NCBI GenBank assembly: GCA_035356615.1
Contig: DAOQSN010000011.1
Coordinates: forward strand, 1 to 64,000
Length of the DNA stretch: 64,000 bases
Reading direction: 5' to 3'
Source of the DNA: JAKQDH01 sp029558835
GTDB taxonomy: Bacteria; Planctomycetota; Phycisphaerae; UBA1845
Below are positions 29,059 through 38,828 of the stretch, one piece after another; positions within the stretch are counted from its first letter, which is position 1, and each line of letters opens with the position of its first letter. The translations under genes and the position numbers were made by a program. The notes below the pieces were generated by a model, which worked only from the letters and a program-made list of their open reading frames with translations, did no database searches and was not told where the DNA came from.

Positions 29059-29949
29059 TTACGCCAGCGCGTTCGCCCCCCCCACAATGTCGAGGAGTTC
29101 CATGGTAATCTGCGTCTGCCGGGCGCGGTTGTATTGTTGCGTCAGGCTGCGGATCATGTCGCCCGCGGCGTCGGTGGCGGCCTTCATGGCCACCATGCGC
29201 GCGGTGTGCTCGCTGACCAGCGCGTCCGTGAAGCACTGGAAGAGGCGCGTGCGGACAGTGGCCGGCAACAGCTCGTCCAGAAGCTCCCGCGGCTCGGGGG
29301 AAAACTCGTATTGCAGGGTTACCCGGGTAGCTGCCGGCTCGGCCGGCGCCTCGGCGGTCTCCGCCTCCTGCGCCAGCGGCAGCAGGGGCATGACGACCGG
29401 TCGTTGCTGACCGGCGCTGATGAACTGCATGTAGGCGACGTAGGCCGCCTGAGTCTCGTCCTTCTGGAAGCGCTCCATCAGGGCGTTGGCGATCGGCTCC
29501 ACCTGCTCGAAGCGCGGCGGGTCGCCGACGTGGGTGATGCTCTCAGCCAACGGGCGGCGCAGGAAGCGAAAGTAGCCGGCGCCCTTCTTGCCCGCCATGC
29601 GGACGTCCACCGCCACCTGCTCCCGTTCGAGCTTCTCGAGCTCGGCCAAGGCGCAGCGCAGGATGCCGGTGTTGTAGCCGCCGCACAGCCCGCGGTTGCT
29701 GGTGATGATCAGCAGGTCACAGCGGCGCACCGTCTCCGGGGTACGCATCAGGGGGTGTTGGACGTCTCCGGCCGCCTGGGCCAGGGCGCGCACCAAGGCC
29801 GCCAGCTCCCGCGTGTACGGCTTGGTGGCCATGGCCCGGTTGAAGGCCGCCTGGAAGCGCGCCGTGGCGATGAGCTGCATGGTCCGCGTGATCTTACGGA
29901 TGTTGCGGACCGTCTTGCGGCGTTTGACGATGGCGCGCGGCTTGGCCAT
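29059..29949 (-). CDS. atpG: ATP synthase gamma subunit
   Basis: Rotor shaft of F1. The N-terminal helix carries IVKRRKTVRNIRKITRTMQLIATARF and the C-terminal helix MVAMKAATDAAGDMIRSLTQQYNRARQTQITMELLDIVGGANAL in family form (shown here only by its pieces MVAMKAATDAAG and NRARQTQIT). ITSNRGLCGGYN is the Rossmann-like signature. 296 residues is normal. The gene ends two bases from the right arm of the inserted cassette. Confidence 0.97.
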   Translation of the reverse strand: MAKPRAIVKRRKTVRNIRKITRTMQLIATARFQAAFNRAMATKPYTRELAALVRALAQAAGDVQHPLMRTPETVRRCDLLIITSNRGLCGGYNTGILRCALAELEKLEREQVAVDVRMAGKKGAGYFRFLRRPLAESITHVGDPPRFEQVEPIANALMERFQKDETQAAYVAYMQFISAGQQRPVVMPLLPLAQEAETAEAPAEPAATRVTLQYEFSPEPRELLDELLPATVRTRLFQCFTDALVSEHTARMVAMKAATDAAGDMIRSLTQQYNRARQTQITMELLDIVGGANALA

Positions 29950-30076
29950 GACGGGACCTTTCGCTTAGCAGCCCGCGGAGAAACTTCTGGTCTGCGACGG
30001 ACTCCTCGAGAACCGGTGCGTTTGTCGTCTCCTACGTCGGCCACGGGGGGGCGACGCTACTTCATCAACACGCTGG

Positions 30077-31828
<1,752 letters not shown>

Positions 31829-31853
31829 GCTCGTGTCCTCAAGGCGTTGTCGT

Positions 31854-32462
31854 CTACCGCACCGCACCTCCCTCGACATACGCCCGCTTGCTGTGAATCT
31901 CCAACGACGCCCGCACCGTCAGTCTCTCCGCCAGCCGACGCAACTGCGTGGCCAGGCTCATGTCGATCTTCTGGTCCCCCACCCGCACCACCAGCCCGCC
32001 CAGCAGCTCCGGCACCACGGTCTCCACCAGGTCGGCCTCGCACCCCGCATAGCGGGTGACGACCTCCTGCAAACGCCGACGCAGCGCGTCACTCAACGGA
32101 ACGGCGCTGTGCACTTGCGCCAGCACCCGGCCCCTGAGCTGTTCCAGCGCCAGATCGTAGGCCTCGACCAGCCGCTCCAGAATCGCCAGGCGGCCCTTGC
32201 GGTTGAGCACTTGCAGCGCGTTGACCACCAGGTCGGAAACCCGCCCCCGGAAAACCCGTTCGATCGCTGCAGCCCGCGCCAGCGTGTCCACCGTGGGGCT
32301 GACCAGAAACGCTCCCCACTGCGGATTCGCGGCCAGCAGGCTGGTCAGCCCGTGCAACTCCTCGGCCACGCTCTCCGCCTGGTTCCGCTCCTGCGCCAGC
32401 GCCAGCAACGAACCGCTGTACACCTGCGCCAAGCCGGTTTCCGTGTCGCTCGTGGAGCCCAT
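31854..32462 (-). CDS. atpH: ATP synthase delta subunit
   Basis: Peripheral-stalk subunit linking b to alpha. Family features: VYSGSLLALAQERNQ at the N-terminus, FLVSPTV, ALQVLNRKGRLAILERLVEAY, and near the C-terminus the conserved LLGGLVVRVGDQKIDMSLATQLRRL (in pieces LLGGLVVRVGDQKID). The ATG at 32462 gives 202 residues; the longer frame upstream overlaps atpF and is mostly Arg/Gly. Confidence 0.92.
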   Translation of the reverse strand: MGSTSDTETGLAQVYSGSLLALAQERNQAESVAEELHGLTSLLAANPQWGAFLVSPTVDTLARAAAIERVFRGRVSDLVVNALQVLNRKGRLAILERLVEAYDLALEQLRGRVLAQVHSAVPLSDALRRRLQEVVTRYAGCEADLVETVVPELLGGLVVRVGDQKIDMSLATQLRRLAERLTVRASLEIHSKRAYVEGGAVR

Positions 32463-32530
32463 CAGTGTCCTCGTCCTTCGCCCACCCCGGCGACCTCTTG
32501 CCCCAGGGCGGGTCCCACCATGCTGCCGCG

Positions 32531-33112
32531 TCAATTGCGGTTCAGCCGCCCGATCTGCTCAATCGACTCGGCGATCAGCCGCTCGTGGTCCTGAGCGGTA
32601 AGCTCCTTACCGATCACCCGGGCGGCCACGTCGGTCGCCAGGCGAGCGCTGAGGGTGTAGAGGTCCTTGACGGCCGCGTCGGTCGCCAGGTTGATCTCGC
32701 GGCGAGCGCGCTCCAGCAGGGCCTCGCCGTTGGCCTTGCCCTGCTGTTCGAGTTTGGCCCGCAGCACTTCGGCGTCGCGCCGACCTTCCGCCACGATCGC
32801 GCTGGCCTCGGCCTGCGCCGCCTGGAGCTTCGTGCTGTAGTCCGCCAACAGAACGGCCGCCTGTTCCCGCTCCTGCTTCGCCTGCTGCAACTGCTGGAAG
32901 ATGAAGTCCTCGCGTTTCTGCAACCCGCGCAGGATCGGTCCCCAGGCGAACTTGCCCAGCACGACCAGCACGAGCACGAAAATGACCAGCGTCCAGATGG
33001 CCGTGCCCACGTCGCCCGCAAAGGGGCTGGTCGCTCCCTCGCCATGCTCGGCCGACGCCAGCATGCCGATGCCGGCTAGCGCCGCGCTGAAGCCTGCCGT
33101 GATCTCAATCAT
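32531..33112 (-). CDS. atpF: ATP synthase b subunit
   Basis: Peripheral stator. One membrane helix (TAIWTLVIFVLVLVVLGKFAWGPIL region, residues about 37-57) is followed by KREDFIFQQLQQAKQERE and a long charged coiled coil. An N-terminal stretch of about 20 hydrophobic residues may be a signal peptide or second helix. 193 residues. Only one b gene is present in the operon. Start ATG 33112. Confidence 0.93.
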   Translation of the reverse strand: MIEITAGFSAALAGIGMLASAEHGEGATSPFAGDVGTAIWTLVIFVLVLVVLGKFAWGPILRGLQKREDFIFQQLQQAKQEREQAAVLLADYSTKLQAAQAEASAIVAEGRRDAEVLRAKLEQQGKANGEALLERARREINLATDAAVKDLYTLSARLATDVAARVIGKELTAQDHERLIAESIEQIGRLNRN

Positions 33113-33331
33113 GGTTTGCCTGCTTTCGTCACGCGCGTCCCGACCCGCCTCCCGGCCCGCCCCCGGACGCCGTTCTTCCCACGGCCGCGCGTCTCCGCGA
33201 GCGTGCGTGAGCAGCGCCGTGGGCAGCCGCCCACGGACCTCTCCCGCCGCTGCGCCGGCCGGCTTCGCTCGTCACGCCCCGTCCCGGCGCCGGCCGCCCC
33301 GCGCGCCCGCGGATTCGAGAGGGTCGTAGCA

Positions 33332-33694
33332 CTACGCGATCAGCACTGCCAACAGCCCGACGACGACGCCGAACAGGGTCGCGCCTTCGAGCATGGCCGC
33401 GGTGATGATCATGGCCGTGGAGATATTGCCGGCCGCCTCCGGCTGCCGTGCCATCGCTTCGACGGCGCTGCCGCCGATCCGCCCGATGCCCATGCCGCCG
33501 CCGATCAGGACCAACCCGGCCCCCAGTGCCCCACCCAGCTTCCGCGCGCCGTCCGTAGTCAGGAAGGTAGCGTGCTCCTCGTGGGCGGCAGCGGCGCCGG
33601 GGGCGGCCGGCTGGGCCTGCACCGGCTGCGCCAGCAGCAGCGTCACGCCGAGCGCGATCAGTGCCAGGGCGATTTTCGACAGATTCCGTTGCAT
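33332..33694 (-). CDS. atpE: ATP synthase c subunit with N-terminal signal-like extension
   Basis: Proteolipid ring subunit. The usual two helices occupy residues about 52-80 (LVLIGGGMGIG) and 92-119, with the ion-binding Glu at residue 103 (AMLEGATLF). No Gln in helix 1 and no Ser/Thr right after the Glu, so proton rather than sodium coupling is expected. The first about 45 residues (ALIALGVTLLLAQPVQAQP) look like a cleavable signal peptide plus linker, making the protein 120 residues instead of about 80. The gap to atpB (33695-34032) holds a small ACCGGG-N6-CCCGGT hairpin at 33818-33835 and no gene. Confidence 0.95.
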   Translation of the reverse strand: MQRNLSKIALALIALGVTLLLAQPVQAQPAAPGAAAAHEEHATFLTTDGARKLGGALGAGLVLIGGGMGIGRIGGSAVEAMARQPEAAGNISTAMIITAAMLEGATLFGVVVGLLAVLIA

Positions 33695-34032
33695 GTTGCG
33701 TCAATCCTTTCCTGCTGCGACCAGCCGGGCGGGAGCGGCTGACCGGGGTTGTTAGCCGTTGCCGGGTGCTCCGCCCGCCTCAGCCCCGCACCCGCGGCTC
33801 TAACCGTCTATGGGAAGACCGGGTGTCAGCCCGGTGACACGTCGAGAATCATCCCCTTACGCCGCACCATCCAGTCCTCGCGGACCGGCGCCCGCGGCGC
33901 GGACCCGCCGGTCGGAGCGCCTGCGCACCCTTCGTGATCACATCACCGTGCGCGACCCGGCGACGCCGGTCCGAACCGCGACCGAGAGGGAGCGGACGAT
34001 CAACGTCGGCATCGCCTGACCGCTGCCCCCGC

Positions 34033-34920
34033 TCAATGCGCATGCGCCTCCTCGTGGTGTTCCTCATGGTGCACGTTGACGGCCATGCCGATGAACAGCG
34101 TGGTCAAAAACGTGAAGATGAACGCCTGCAAGAAGGCGACGAAAATCTCCAGCCCGTAGATGGCAACGCTCGCCAGCACCACCGGAACGGCAACCGCCAG
34201 CCCGCCCCACGTGCCCAGCGCGGTCCCCGCCATCAGAATGAAGCTCAATAGCACTGCCAGCAGGATGTGCCCGGCGATCATGTTGGCGAACAGACGCACC
34301 GCCAACGCGAAAATCTTGGCCCCCAGACCGATGATCTCCACCGGCACCAGCAACGGTGCCAGCACCAGCGGCCCCGGGCAGAAGTGCGCCAGGTAAGCCT
34401 TGCCGCCGATCCGCAGCCCGTTCACCACCACCATGCCCAGCGTCAGCAGCGCCAGCGTGGCCGTCACGAAGATGTTGCCCGTGGCCGTCCCGCCGATGTG
34501 CTTGCCCGCCAGCAGCGGCGTGATCGCCCCCAGCGGCAACAGCCCCAGCAGGTTCACCATCAGCACGAAGAAGAACACGCTCCAGATGTACGTGATGAAA
34601 CGGTCCGTGTGCCCCCGCAGCGCCGGCTCCGCGACCTCCTTCCGCAAGTACTGGCACACCACCTCGATGAAGTTCGAGAACCCGCTGGGCACCAGCCGCC
34701 CGACCTCGTCCGTCCCCCGGCGGTGACGCACCATCATCGGCATCAGCACAATCAGCAGAATGCCGCCCAGAATCAACATCACGATGTGGTCACTCAGCAA
34801 CGTGACCACCCCCTTGGGAGTCAGCACCGGCCCCAGATCAGCGCTCTTCGTTAACAGCGGATGCTGCACAACGTGCTCGAGGGGGTTGGTGCTCGCCAGA
34901 AGGCCTGTGACGCTGCTCAC
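34033..34920 (-). CDS. atpB: ATP synthase a subunit
   Basis: Membrane stator subunit providing the two ion half-channels. The essential Arg is residue 209 in ALAVRLFANMIAGH. Five to six helices are visible, with VNLLGLLPLG and late GLEIFVAFLQAFIFTFL in family form (shown as IFVAFLQAFIF). The C-terminus is His/Glu-rich (HHEEHHEEAHAH). 295 residues. Start ATG 34920 overlaps the stop of the preceding gene by 4 bases. Confidence 0.96.
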   Translation of the reverse strand: MSSVTGLLASTNPLEHVVQHPLLTKSADLGPVLTPKGVVTLLSDHIVMLILGGILLIVLMPMMVRHRRGTDEVGRLVPSGFSNFIEVVCQYLRKEVAEPALRGHTDRFITYIWSVFFFVLMVNLLGLLPLGAITPLLAGKHIGGTATGNIFVTATLALLTLGMVVVNGLRIGGKAYLAHFCPGPLVLAPLLVPVEIIGLGAKIFALAVRLFANMIAGHILLAVLLSFILMAGTALGTWGGLAVAVPVVLASVAIYGLEIFVAFLQAFIFTFLTTLFIGMAVNVHHEEHHEEAHAH

Positions 34921-35366
34921 GTTTCCCTCGCTGATGCGTCAGACTCCGATGCGCCCGGTTGCCTTGGTTGGCTCTGGGCGACGCCGCGCACCGTGCGGAC
35001 GGCGTACCATGTATCGCAAATCAGCAGCACCACGTAGCTGATTGCCAGCCAGATCAGCAGCGGCCCCGGCGCACACAGCCCCGCCAGCGCCCCGGCCAGC
35101 CCCGCGCTCAACACCACCGCAAAGCGGATGACCATTGCCGCCAGCAGGACCTGGCTCGAGCCCCGCGCGATGGACACCAGCACCGCACCCAACAACGAGC
35201 CCAGCAGGCTGATGCCGCACGCGACCAGCATCGCCGTGACGCCGGCAGCACCCGCCAGACGCACCGTCGGCAGGTAGCCGACCGCCGCGATTCCGACCGT
35301 CAGGGCGATCCCCACCGCGGCAAACCGCGCGTAGTCTCCGGCTGTGCCTGCCATCCGGGCCGTCAT
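34917..35366 (-). CDS. AtpI-like membrane protein of the atp operon
   Basis: A 149-residue protein with four hydrophobic helices (near 13-30, 38-60, 70-92, 98-115) and a charged tail. It lies in the place usually taken by AtpI/uncI, just before atpB, and overlaps both neighbours by 4 bases. Sequence alone does not prove the family. AtpI-like proteins help c-ring assembly or Mg2+ supply in other bacteria. Confidence 0.65.
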   Translation of the reverse strand: MTARMAGTAGDYARFAAVGIALTVGIAAVGYLPTVRLAGAAGVTAMLVACGISLLGSLLGAVLVSIARGSSQVLLAAMVIRFAVVLSAGLAGALAGLCAPGPLLIWLAISYVVLLICDTWYAVRTVRGVAQSQPRQPGASESDASARET

Positions 35367-35629
35367 GGGTCGGGCTGGTTCGTTCCGTTATTCCGGCGCT
35401 CGTCGGCCTCGCGACTGGCGACCAGCGCCTGGCGTACCAGGTTGTACATGCCGCCGATCAACCCGAGCGCCACGCCGATCACCACGCCCCACGGGCCGCA
35501 CCCGTAGTGCCGGTCAATCCAGTAGCCCACGAGCGTGAAGCCCAGCACGGCGGCCGCGAACTCGACCCCGAGCCCGGAAAACCGCAGCCAGGGCCAACCC
35601 TTCCGTGACTCGCCCGCCATGGCCGGCAT
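35363..35629 (-). CDS. AtpZ/AtpQ-like two-helix protein, first gene of the atp operon
   Basis: An 88-residue protein with two helices and the AtpZ signature GVEFAAAVLGFTLVGYWIDRHYG followed by PWGVVIGVALGLIGGMYNLVR (shown in parts: LVGYWIDRHYG, GLIGGMYNLVR). Such proteins precede atpI/atpB and are thought to form a small Ca2+/Mg2+ channel with AtpI. The start at ATG 35629 is used; ATG 35620 is also possible. Confidence 0.8.
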   Translation of the reverse strand: MPAMAGESRKGWPWLRFSGLGVEFAAAVLGFTLVGYWIDRHYGCGPWGVVIGVALGLIGGMYNLVRQALVASREADERRNNGTNQPDP

Positions 35630-36245
35630 TCACAATGGACTGCGCACTCCTCGCCCGGCGCGCGGTGCAACCGCACACCACCGCCGATCGCTCTCCGAGT
35701 TGCTCCGACCCCTCGATGCCTCTGTCCCGCGCCTGTGAGGCCAGGGAGTCTAGCGACGGCCCTCCCCCGCTTCAAGCATCGGCGCGCTGCAACTGTAACC
35801 ATAGCGCGAATCGGAGTTTCGCCCCGAACAACTTTAGACCGGTCGCACTGCAGATGCCGATGTCGACCGGGCCCCACCAAGCCGCGACTCGACAACCATA
35901 TCCGCGCACGGCGGTGCGTGATGGTGCTCCCCGCCACCTCGGCAGCCCCCTGGCAGTGGTGCGGTGGCCGGCGCCCAGCGTCGCCTCGCCGACGTAGTCT
36001 GCGCAGGCGGCGTACACCCCGACACGCACAGGAGCCCGCCCCGAACGTCGAGTCCCGCCCCTTCCGTGTACCCTGCGACGCTGTTACGATACCCCGCGCG
36101 TTCGCTCCGGCGCGGCGGGTCGGCCGGGTCCGGCGCGCCGTTGCTTGACACTGCACGTATCACAGCAACACTGTTTGCATTCTTGCGGACGGGTCGATGT
36201 ACCCCGGGGCGCAGCAAAGGGCTGCAACTGCACTAGGGGCACCCC
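35630..36245. other. 616-base divergent intergenic region (atp operon / asd)
   Basis: Open frames here are GC-driven and show no family features. A TTGACA at 36145-36150 could be the -35 of the asd promoter, but the -10 region (AACACT) is weak. No clear promoter was found for the atp operon on the reverse strand, though it must lie here. Confidence 0.5.
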
Positions 36246-37256
36246 ATGATTCAACATCTCGCGGTGGTGGGAGCGACGGGAGCGGTCGGGCGGGAGTTCT
36301 GCGCTCTCCTGGAGGAGCGGCGGCTTCCCGCGCGGCGCATTACCCTGGTGGCCTCCGCGCGCAGCGTTGGTAAGACGTTACGCGTGGCCGGTGGGACCCT
36401 CGAAGTCCAGCCCCTGACCGAAGCCACGTTTCAGAGCGTGGACTTCGCGGTATTCGCAGCAGGCGGCGCGGTGAGTCGCCAATATGCACCGATCGCGGTG
36501 TCGCAGGGTACGGTGGTGGTGGACAACTCCTCGGCCTTCCGCATGGACGCGGAGGTGCCCTTGGTCGTGCCGGAGGTGAACGCCGCTGATTTGAAACAAC
36601 ACCGGGGGCTGGTGGCCAATCCAAACTGCTCGGCCGCCATCCTCGTGCTCGTGCTCGCGCCGCTGCACCGCGTCAACCCTATACAGCGGGTGGTGGTCAG
36701 CACCTACCAGGCGGCCAGTGGAGCGGGGGCGGCGGCCATGCAGGAACTGCGCACGCAGACCGTCGAGTACCTGTCCGGGCGTCCGGTGCGGCCCGTCGTC
36801 TTCCCACATCCCATCGCGTTCAACCTGTTCTCGCACGATTCGCCGGTCGGATCCGACGGATACAACCAGGAGGAGACCAAGCTCGTCGAGGAGACGCGTA
36901 AGATCCTGCACGCGCCGGAGCTGGCCGTGGCACCCACCTGCGTTCGAGTCCCGGTGCTGCGCGCACACAGTGAGTCCGCGACGTTGACGTTTGAGCACCC
37001 GATCACCGTGGAACTGGCGCGCGAGACGCTGGCCGGTGCGGCGGGGCTGAAGGTTGTCGACGACGCCGAGCAGCGTCGTTTTCCGATGCCGGTGGAGGCG
37101 TCGGGGCGGGATGCGGTGCTCGTCGGGCGCATTCGGCGGGACTTGAGTCAACCGGATGGCCGTGGATTGCAGCTCTTCCTCTGCGGCGACCAGCTCCGCA
37201 AGGGAGCCGCCCTGAATGCCATCCAGATTCTCGAAGCGCTCACTCAGCCGGGCTGA
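36246..37256 (+). CDS. asd: aspartate-semialdehyde dehydrogenase
   Basis: Reduces aspartyl phosphate to the semialdehyde in Lys/Thr/Met and diaminopimelate synthesis. NADP-binding GATGAVGREF is at residues 9-18, followed by VVDNSSAFRM, the catalytic Cys128 in ANPNCSAAI and His241 in VLRAHSESA. 336 residues is normal. It stands alone; repeat element C begins 28 bases after its stop and may act as terminator. The start ATG at 36246 follows AGGGG with short spacing. Confidence 0.95.
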   Translation: MIQHLAVVGATGAVGREFCALLEERRLPARRITLVASARSVGKTLRVAGGTLEVQPLTEATFQSVDFAVFAAGGAVSRQYAPIAVSQGTVVVDNSSAFRMDAEVPLVVPEVNAADLKQHRGLVANPNCSAAILVLVLAPLHRVNPIQRVVVSTYQAASGAGAAAMQELRTQTVEYLSGRPVRPVVFPHPIAFNLFSHDSPVGSDGYNQEETKLVEETRKILHAPELAVAPTCVRVPVLRAHSESATLTFEHPITVELARETLAGAAGLKVVDDAEQRRFPMPVEASGRDAVLVGRIRRDLSQPDGRGLQLFLCGDQLRKGAALNAIQILEALTQPG

Positions 37257-37284
37257 ACGGGACCACGCCCATCGGCAACCGGGA

Positions 37285-37384
37285 GGCTGGCATGCCCATG
37301 CCGAAGGCGCCGGCATGCTGACAGCAACGGTCGCGTCGGGCATAGGAAGGGGCATGGCGGCGCTGCGCTTGGCCATGCCACCCC
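37285..37384 (+). repeat. dispersed palindromic repeat element, copy C
   Basis: Begins GGCTGGCATGCCCATGCC, 28 bases after the asd stop, and ends GCGCTGCGCTTGGCCATG plus CCACCC (terminus 37367-37383). The core holds GCCGGCATGC as in the other copies. No tandem expansion. The left terminus is degraded. Confidence 0.75.
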
Positions 37385-37434
37385 GTACCGCCAGCCGATT
37401 TGCTGAACGGTGGAGCTCATCAGGAAACGAAAGA

Positions 37435-37478
37435 CGGGACAGGTTCGTCATCCCAGGTGGGAGAACGAACCCGTCCCG
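37435..37478 (-). terminator. intrinsic terminator of the GDSL-like gene
   Basis: On the reverse strand a 14-bp stem (CGGGACGGGTTCGT with ACGAACCTGTCCCG, one mismatch) is followed by TCTTTCGTTTCCT, a U-rich tail. It lies 39 bases after the stop of the gene ending at 37517. Confidence 0.7.
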
Positions 37479-37516
37479 CTTCCTGCCGTGTCTTGTTTCT
37501 TGCCGGTTCGCAGCGG

Positions 37517-38581
37517 TTACCGGCGACGCACCAGCTTGACGATGCTGAGGCTCAGAAGCAGCAGGACCATCGCGGCTGTCGCTCCGCGCCCGCAGAATTT
37601 CGTCGGCACCACCGCCTCACAGGCATCGCCGACGCCGTCATTGTTCGCATCGGCCTGGTCGGGGTTGGCCGTATTGGGGCAGTTGTCGTTGCAGTCGGGG
37701 ATGCCGTCGCCGTCGGTATCCGTGTCCGGCGTGCCGCAGCCGCAAACGCCCGGTTCCGTCTTGTTCGGATCATTCGGGCAGTCGTCGCAATCCGTGATAC
37801 CCGCCAGCGCGCCGAGGTCACTGGGCAGGAGTGGGTTAAGGCCGGCGTCGAACTCCTCGTTCAGCACCTCGATGAACGCATTAGCGAAGTACCCCTGCGC
37901 GAGCTTGCCGGGCACCAGGCGGTCGTAGAAGAAGTCCGTGGGCCCACCGTAGTTGGGCGCCATGCCGATGTCGGTACCGCACAGCACCGGGTCCTCCGCA
38001 ATCTGTCGCGAGAGGCTGTAGATGTCGACGACGGGAATTCCGCGCTCGTCGGCAGCCGTCTGCAAGCGCTCGTTGAACAGCTCCGTGGCCTGCTCGAACA
38101 GGTCGCGCATATCAAATCCCTCCGGGTTGGCACCCGGAAGCAGAGTCAGGTCCGGCAGGTTGGCCGTGATGACGTCGATACCCGCCGCCTGCAGCGCGTC
38201 CGCCAACGCCGCCCAGTTCGCCACGGCTTCGTCGATGAAGCTCTCGTCGTCCACGATCAACTGGAGCACGTCGGCCCAGATGTCGTGATACCCAACCCAC
38301 AGGAACACGAACGTGGAGCCCGCGTCGATGGCGGCCAAGTCCTGCCCGTCTTCGACAATCTCGGCCGTGTACGCGTTCTCCACCGCAAAGTTGCGCAGCT
38401 CAACGCCCAGCAGGTCCGCAATGTACTCAACGTAAGCCGGTCCCCGGTCGCCCGGGGCATCCGTCAGCTCATCACCGATCGCCGACACCACCGAGAAATC
38501 AGCCGCCCGAACGGGCACTGCCAGCCCCACTGCAAATACTACAGCCAGAAGCACCTTCGCCACCTTGTTCCACGCTTGCAT
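37517..38581 (-). CDS. secreted GDSL/SGNH-like protein lacking catalytic residues, with TSP3 repeat and C-terminal anchor
   Basis: A signal peptide (LLAVVFAVGLAVPVRAA) precedes an SGNH-hydrolase-like domain with the usual block order, but each active position is changed: GDE for GDS, GYHD for GxND and DRLVPG for DxxHP. A thrombospondin type 3-like stretch (DTDTDGDGIPDCNDNCPNTA) binds calcium. The end, FCGRGATAAMVLLLLSLSIVKLVRRR in outline (Cys-Gly, helix, three Arg), looks like a Cys-type C-terminal sorting signal. ATG 38581 follows a perfect AAGGAGG; 354 residues. It may be a binding protein rather than an enzyme (inference). Confidence 0.75.
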   Translation of the reverse strand: MQAWNKVAKVLLAVVFAVGLAVPVRAADFSVVSAIGDELTDAPGDRGPAYVEYIADLLGVELRNFAVENAYTAEIVEDGQDLAAIDAGSTFVFLWVGYHDIWADVLQLIVDDESFIDEAVANWAALADALQAAGIDVITANLPDLTLLPGANPEGFDMRDLFEQATELFNERLQTAADERGIPVVDIYSLSRQIAEDPVLCGTDIGMAPNYGGPTDFFYDRLVPGKLAQGYFANAFIEVLNEEFDAGLNPLLPSDLGALAGITDCDDCPNDPNKTEPGVCGCGTPDTDTDGDGIPDCNDNCPNTANPDQADANNDGVGDACEAVVPTKFCGRGATAAMVLLLLSLSIVKLVRRR

Positions 38582-38828
38582 TACGCAATCCTCCTTAGTG
38601 TTTGTGCTAACGCCAGACTGCAAGGATGGTGCAGCCTGGGTCCGGGTGGGTAGCTTATGGCAGGCCGCCCGGCCCGAAGCATTATCGTCCCAAAGGGGAG
38701 GGAGCCTACAGTTCGGTTGCTTGAAGATCGGCACGGCAAGCCCTCCCCAGTACTAGCGAAGCCGACGTGCGAACGCTTCCAGGAACACCGGCGCGGAGGA
38801 ACGTAGGGACTTGTACAATGGGTGAGTC

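Noticed and set aside
28559..29236. A 225-residue reverse-strand frame across the atpG-atpD gap
   Set aside because: It runs out of frame through atpG and the four-helix gene; the meaningful frame is the one with the single TGA at 28849.
33332..33694. Sodium-type c subunit
   Set aside because: Helix 1 has no Gln and the Glu of helix 2 is followed by Gly-Ala-Thr, so the sodium-binding set is missing.
35479..36156. A 225-residue reverse-strand frame overlapping the atpZ-like gene
   Set aside because: Arg/Gly-rich without motif, and it overlaps the real two-helix gene in another frame.
37400..38653. A 417-residue plus-strand frame
   Set aside because: Lies opposite the GDSL-like gene, which has a signal peptide, a perfect ribosome site and a terminator on the reverse strand.
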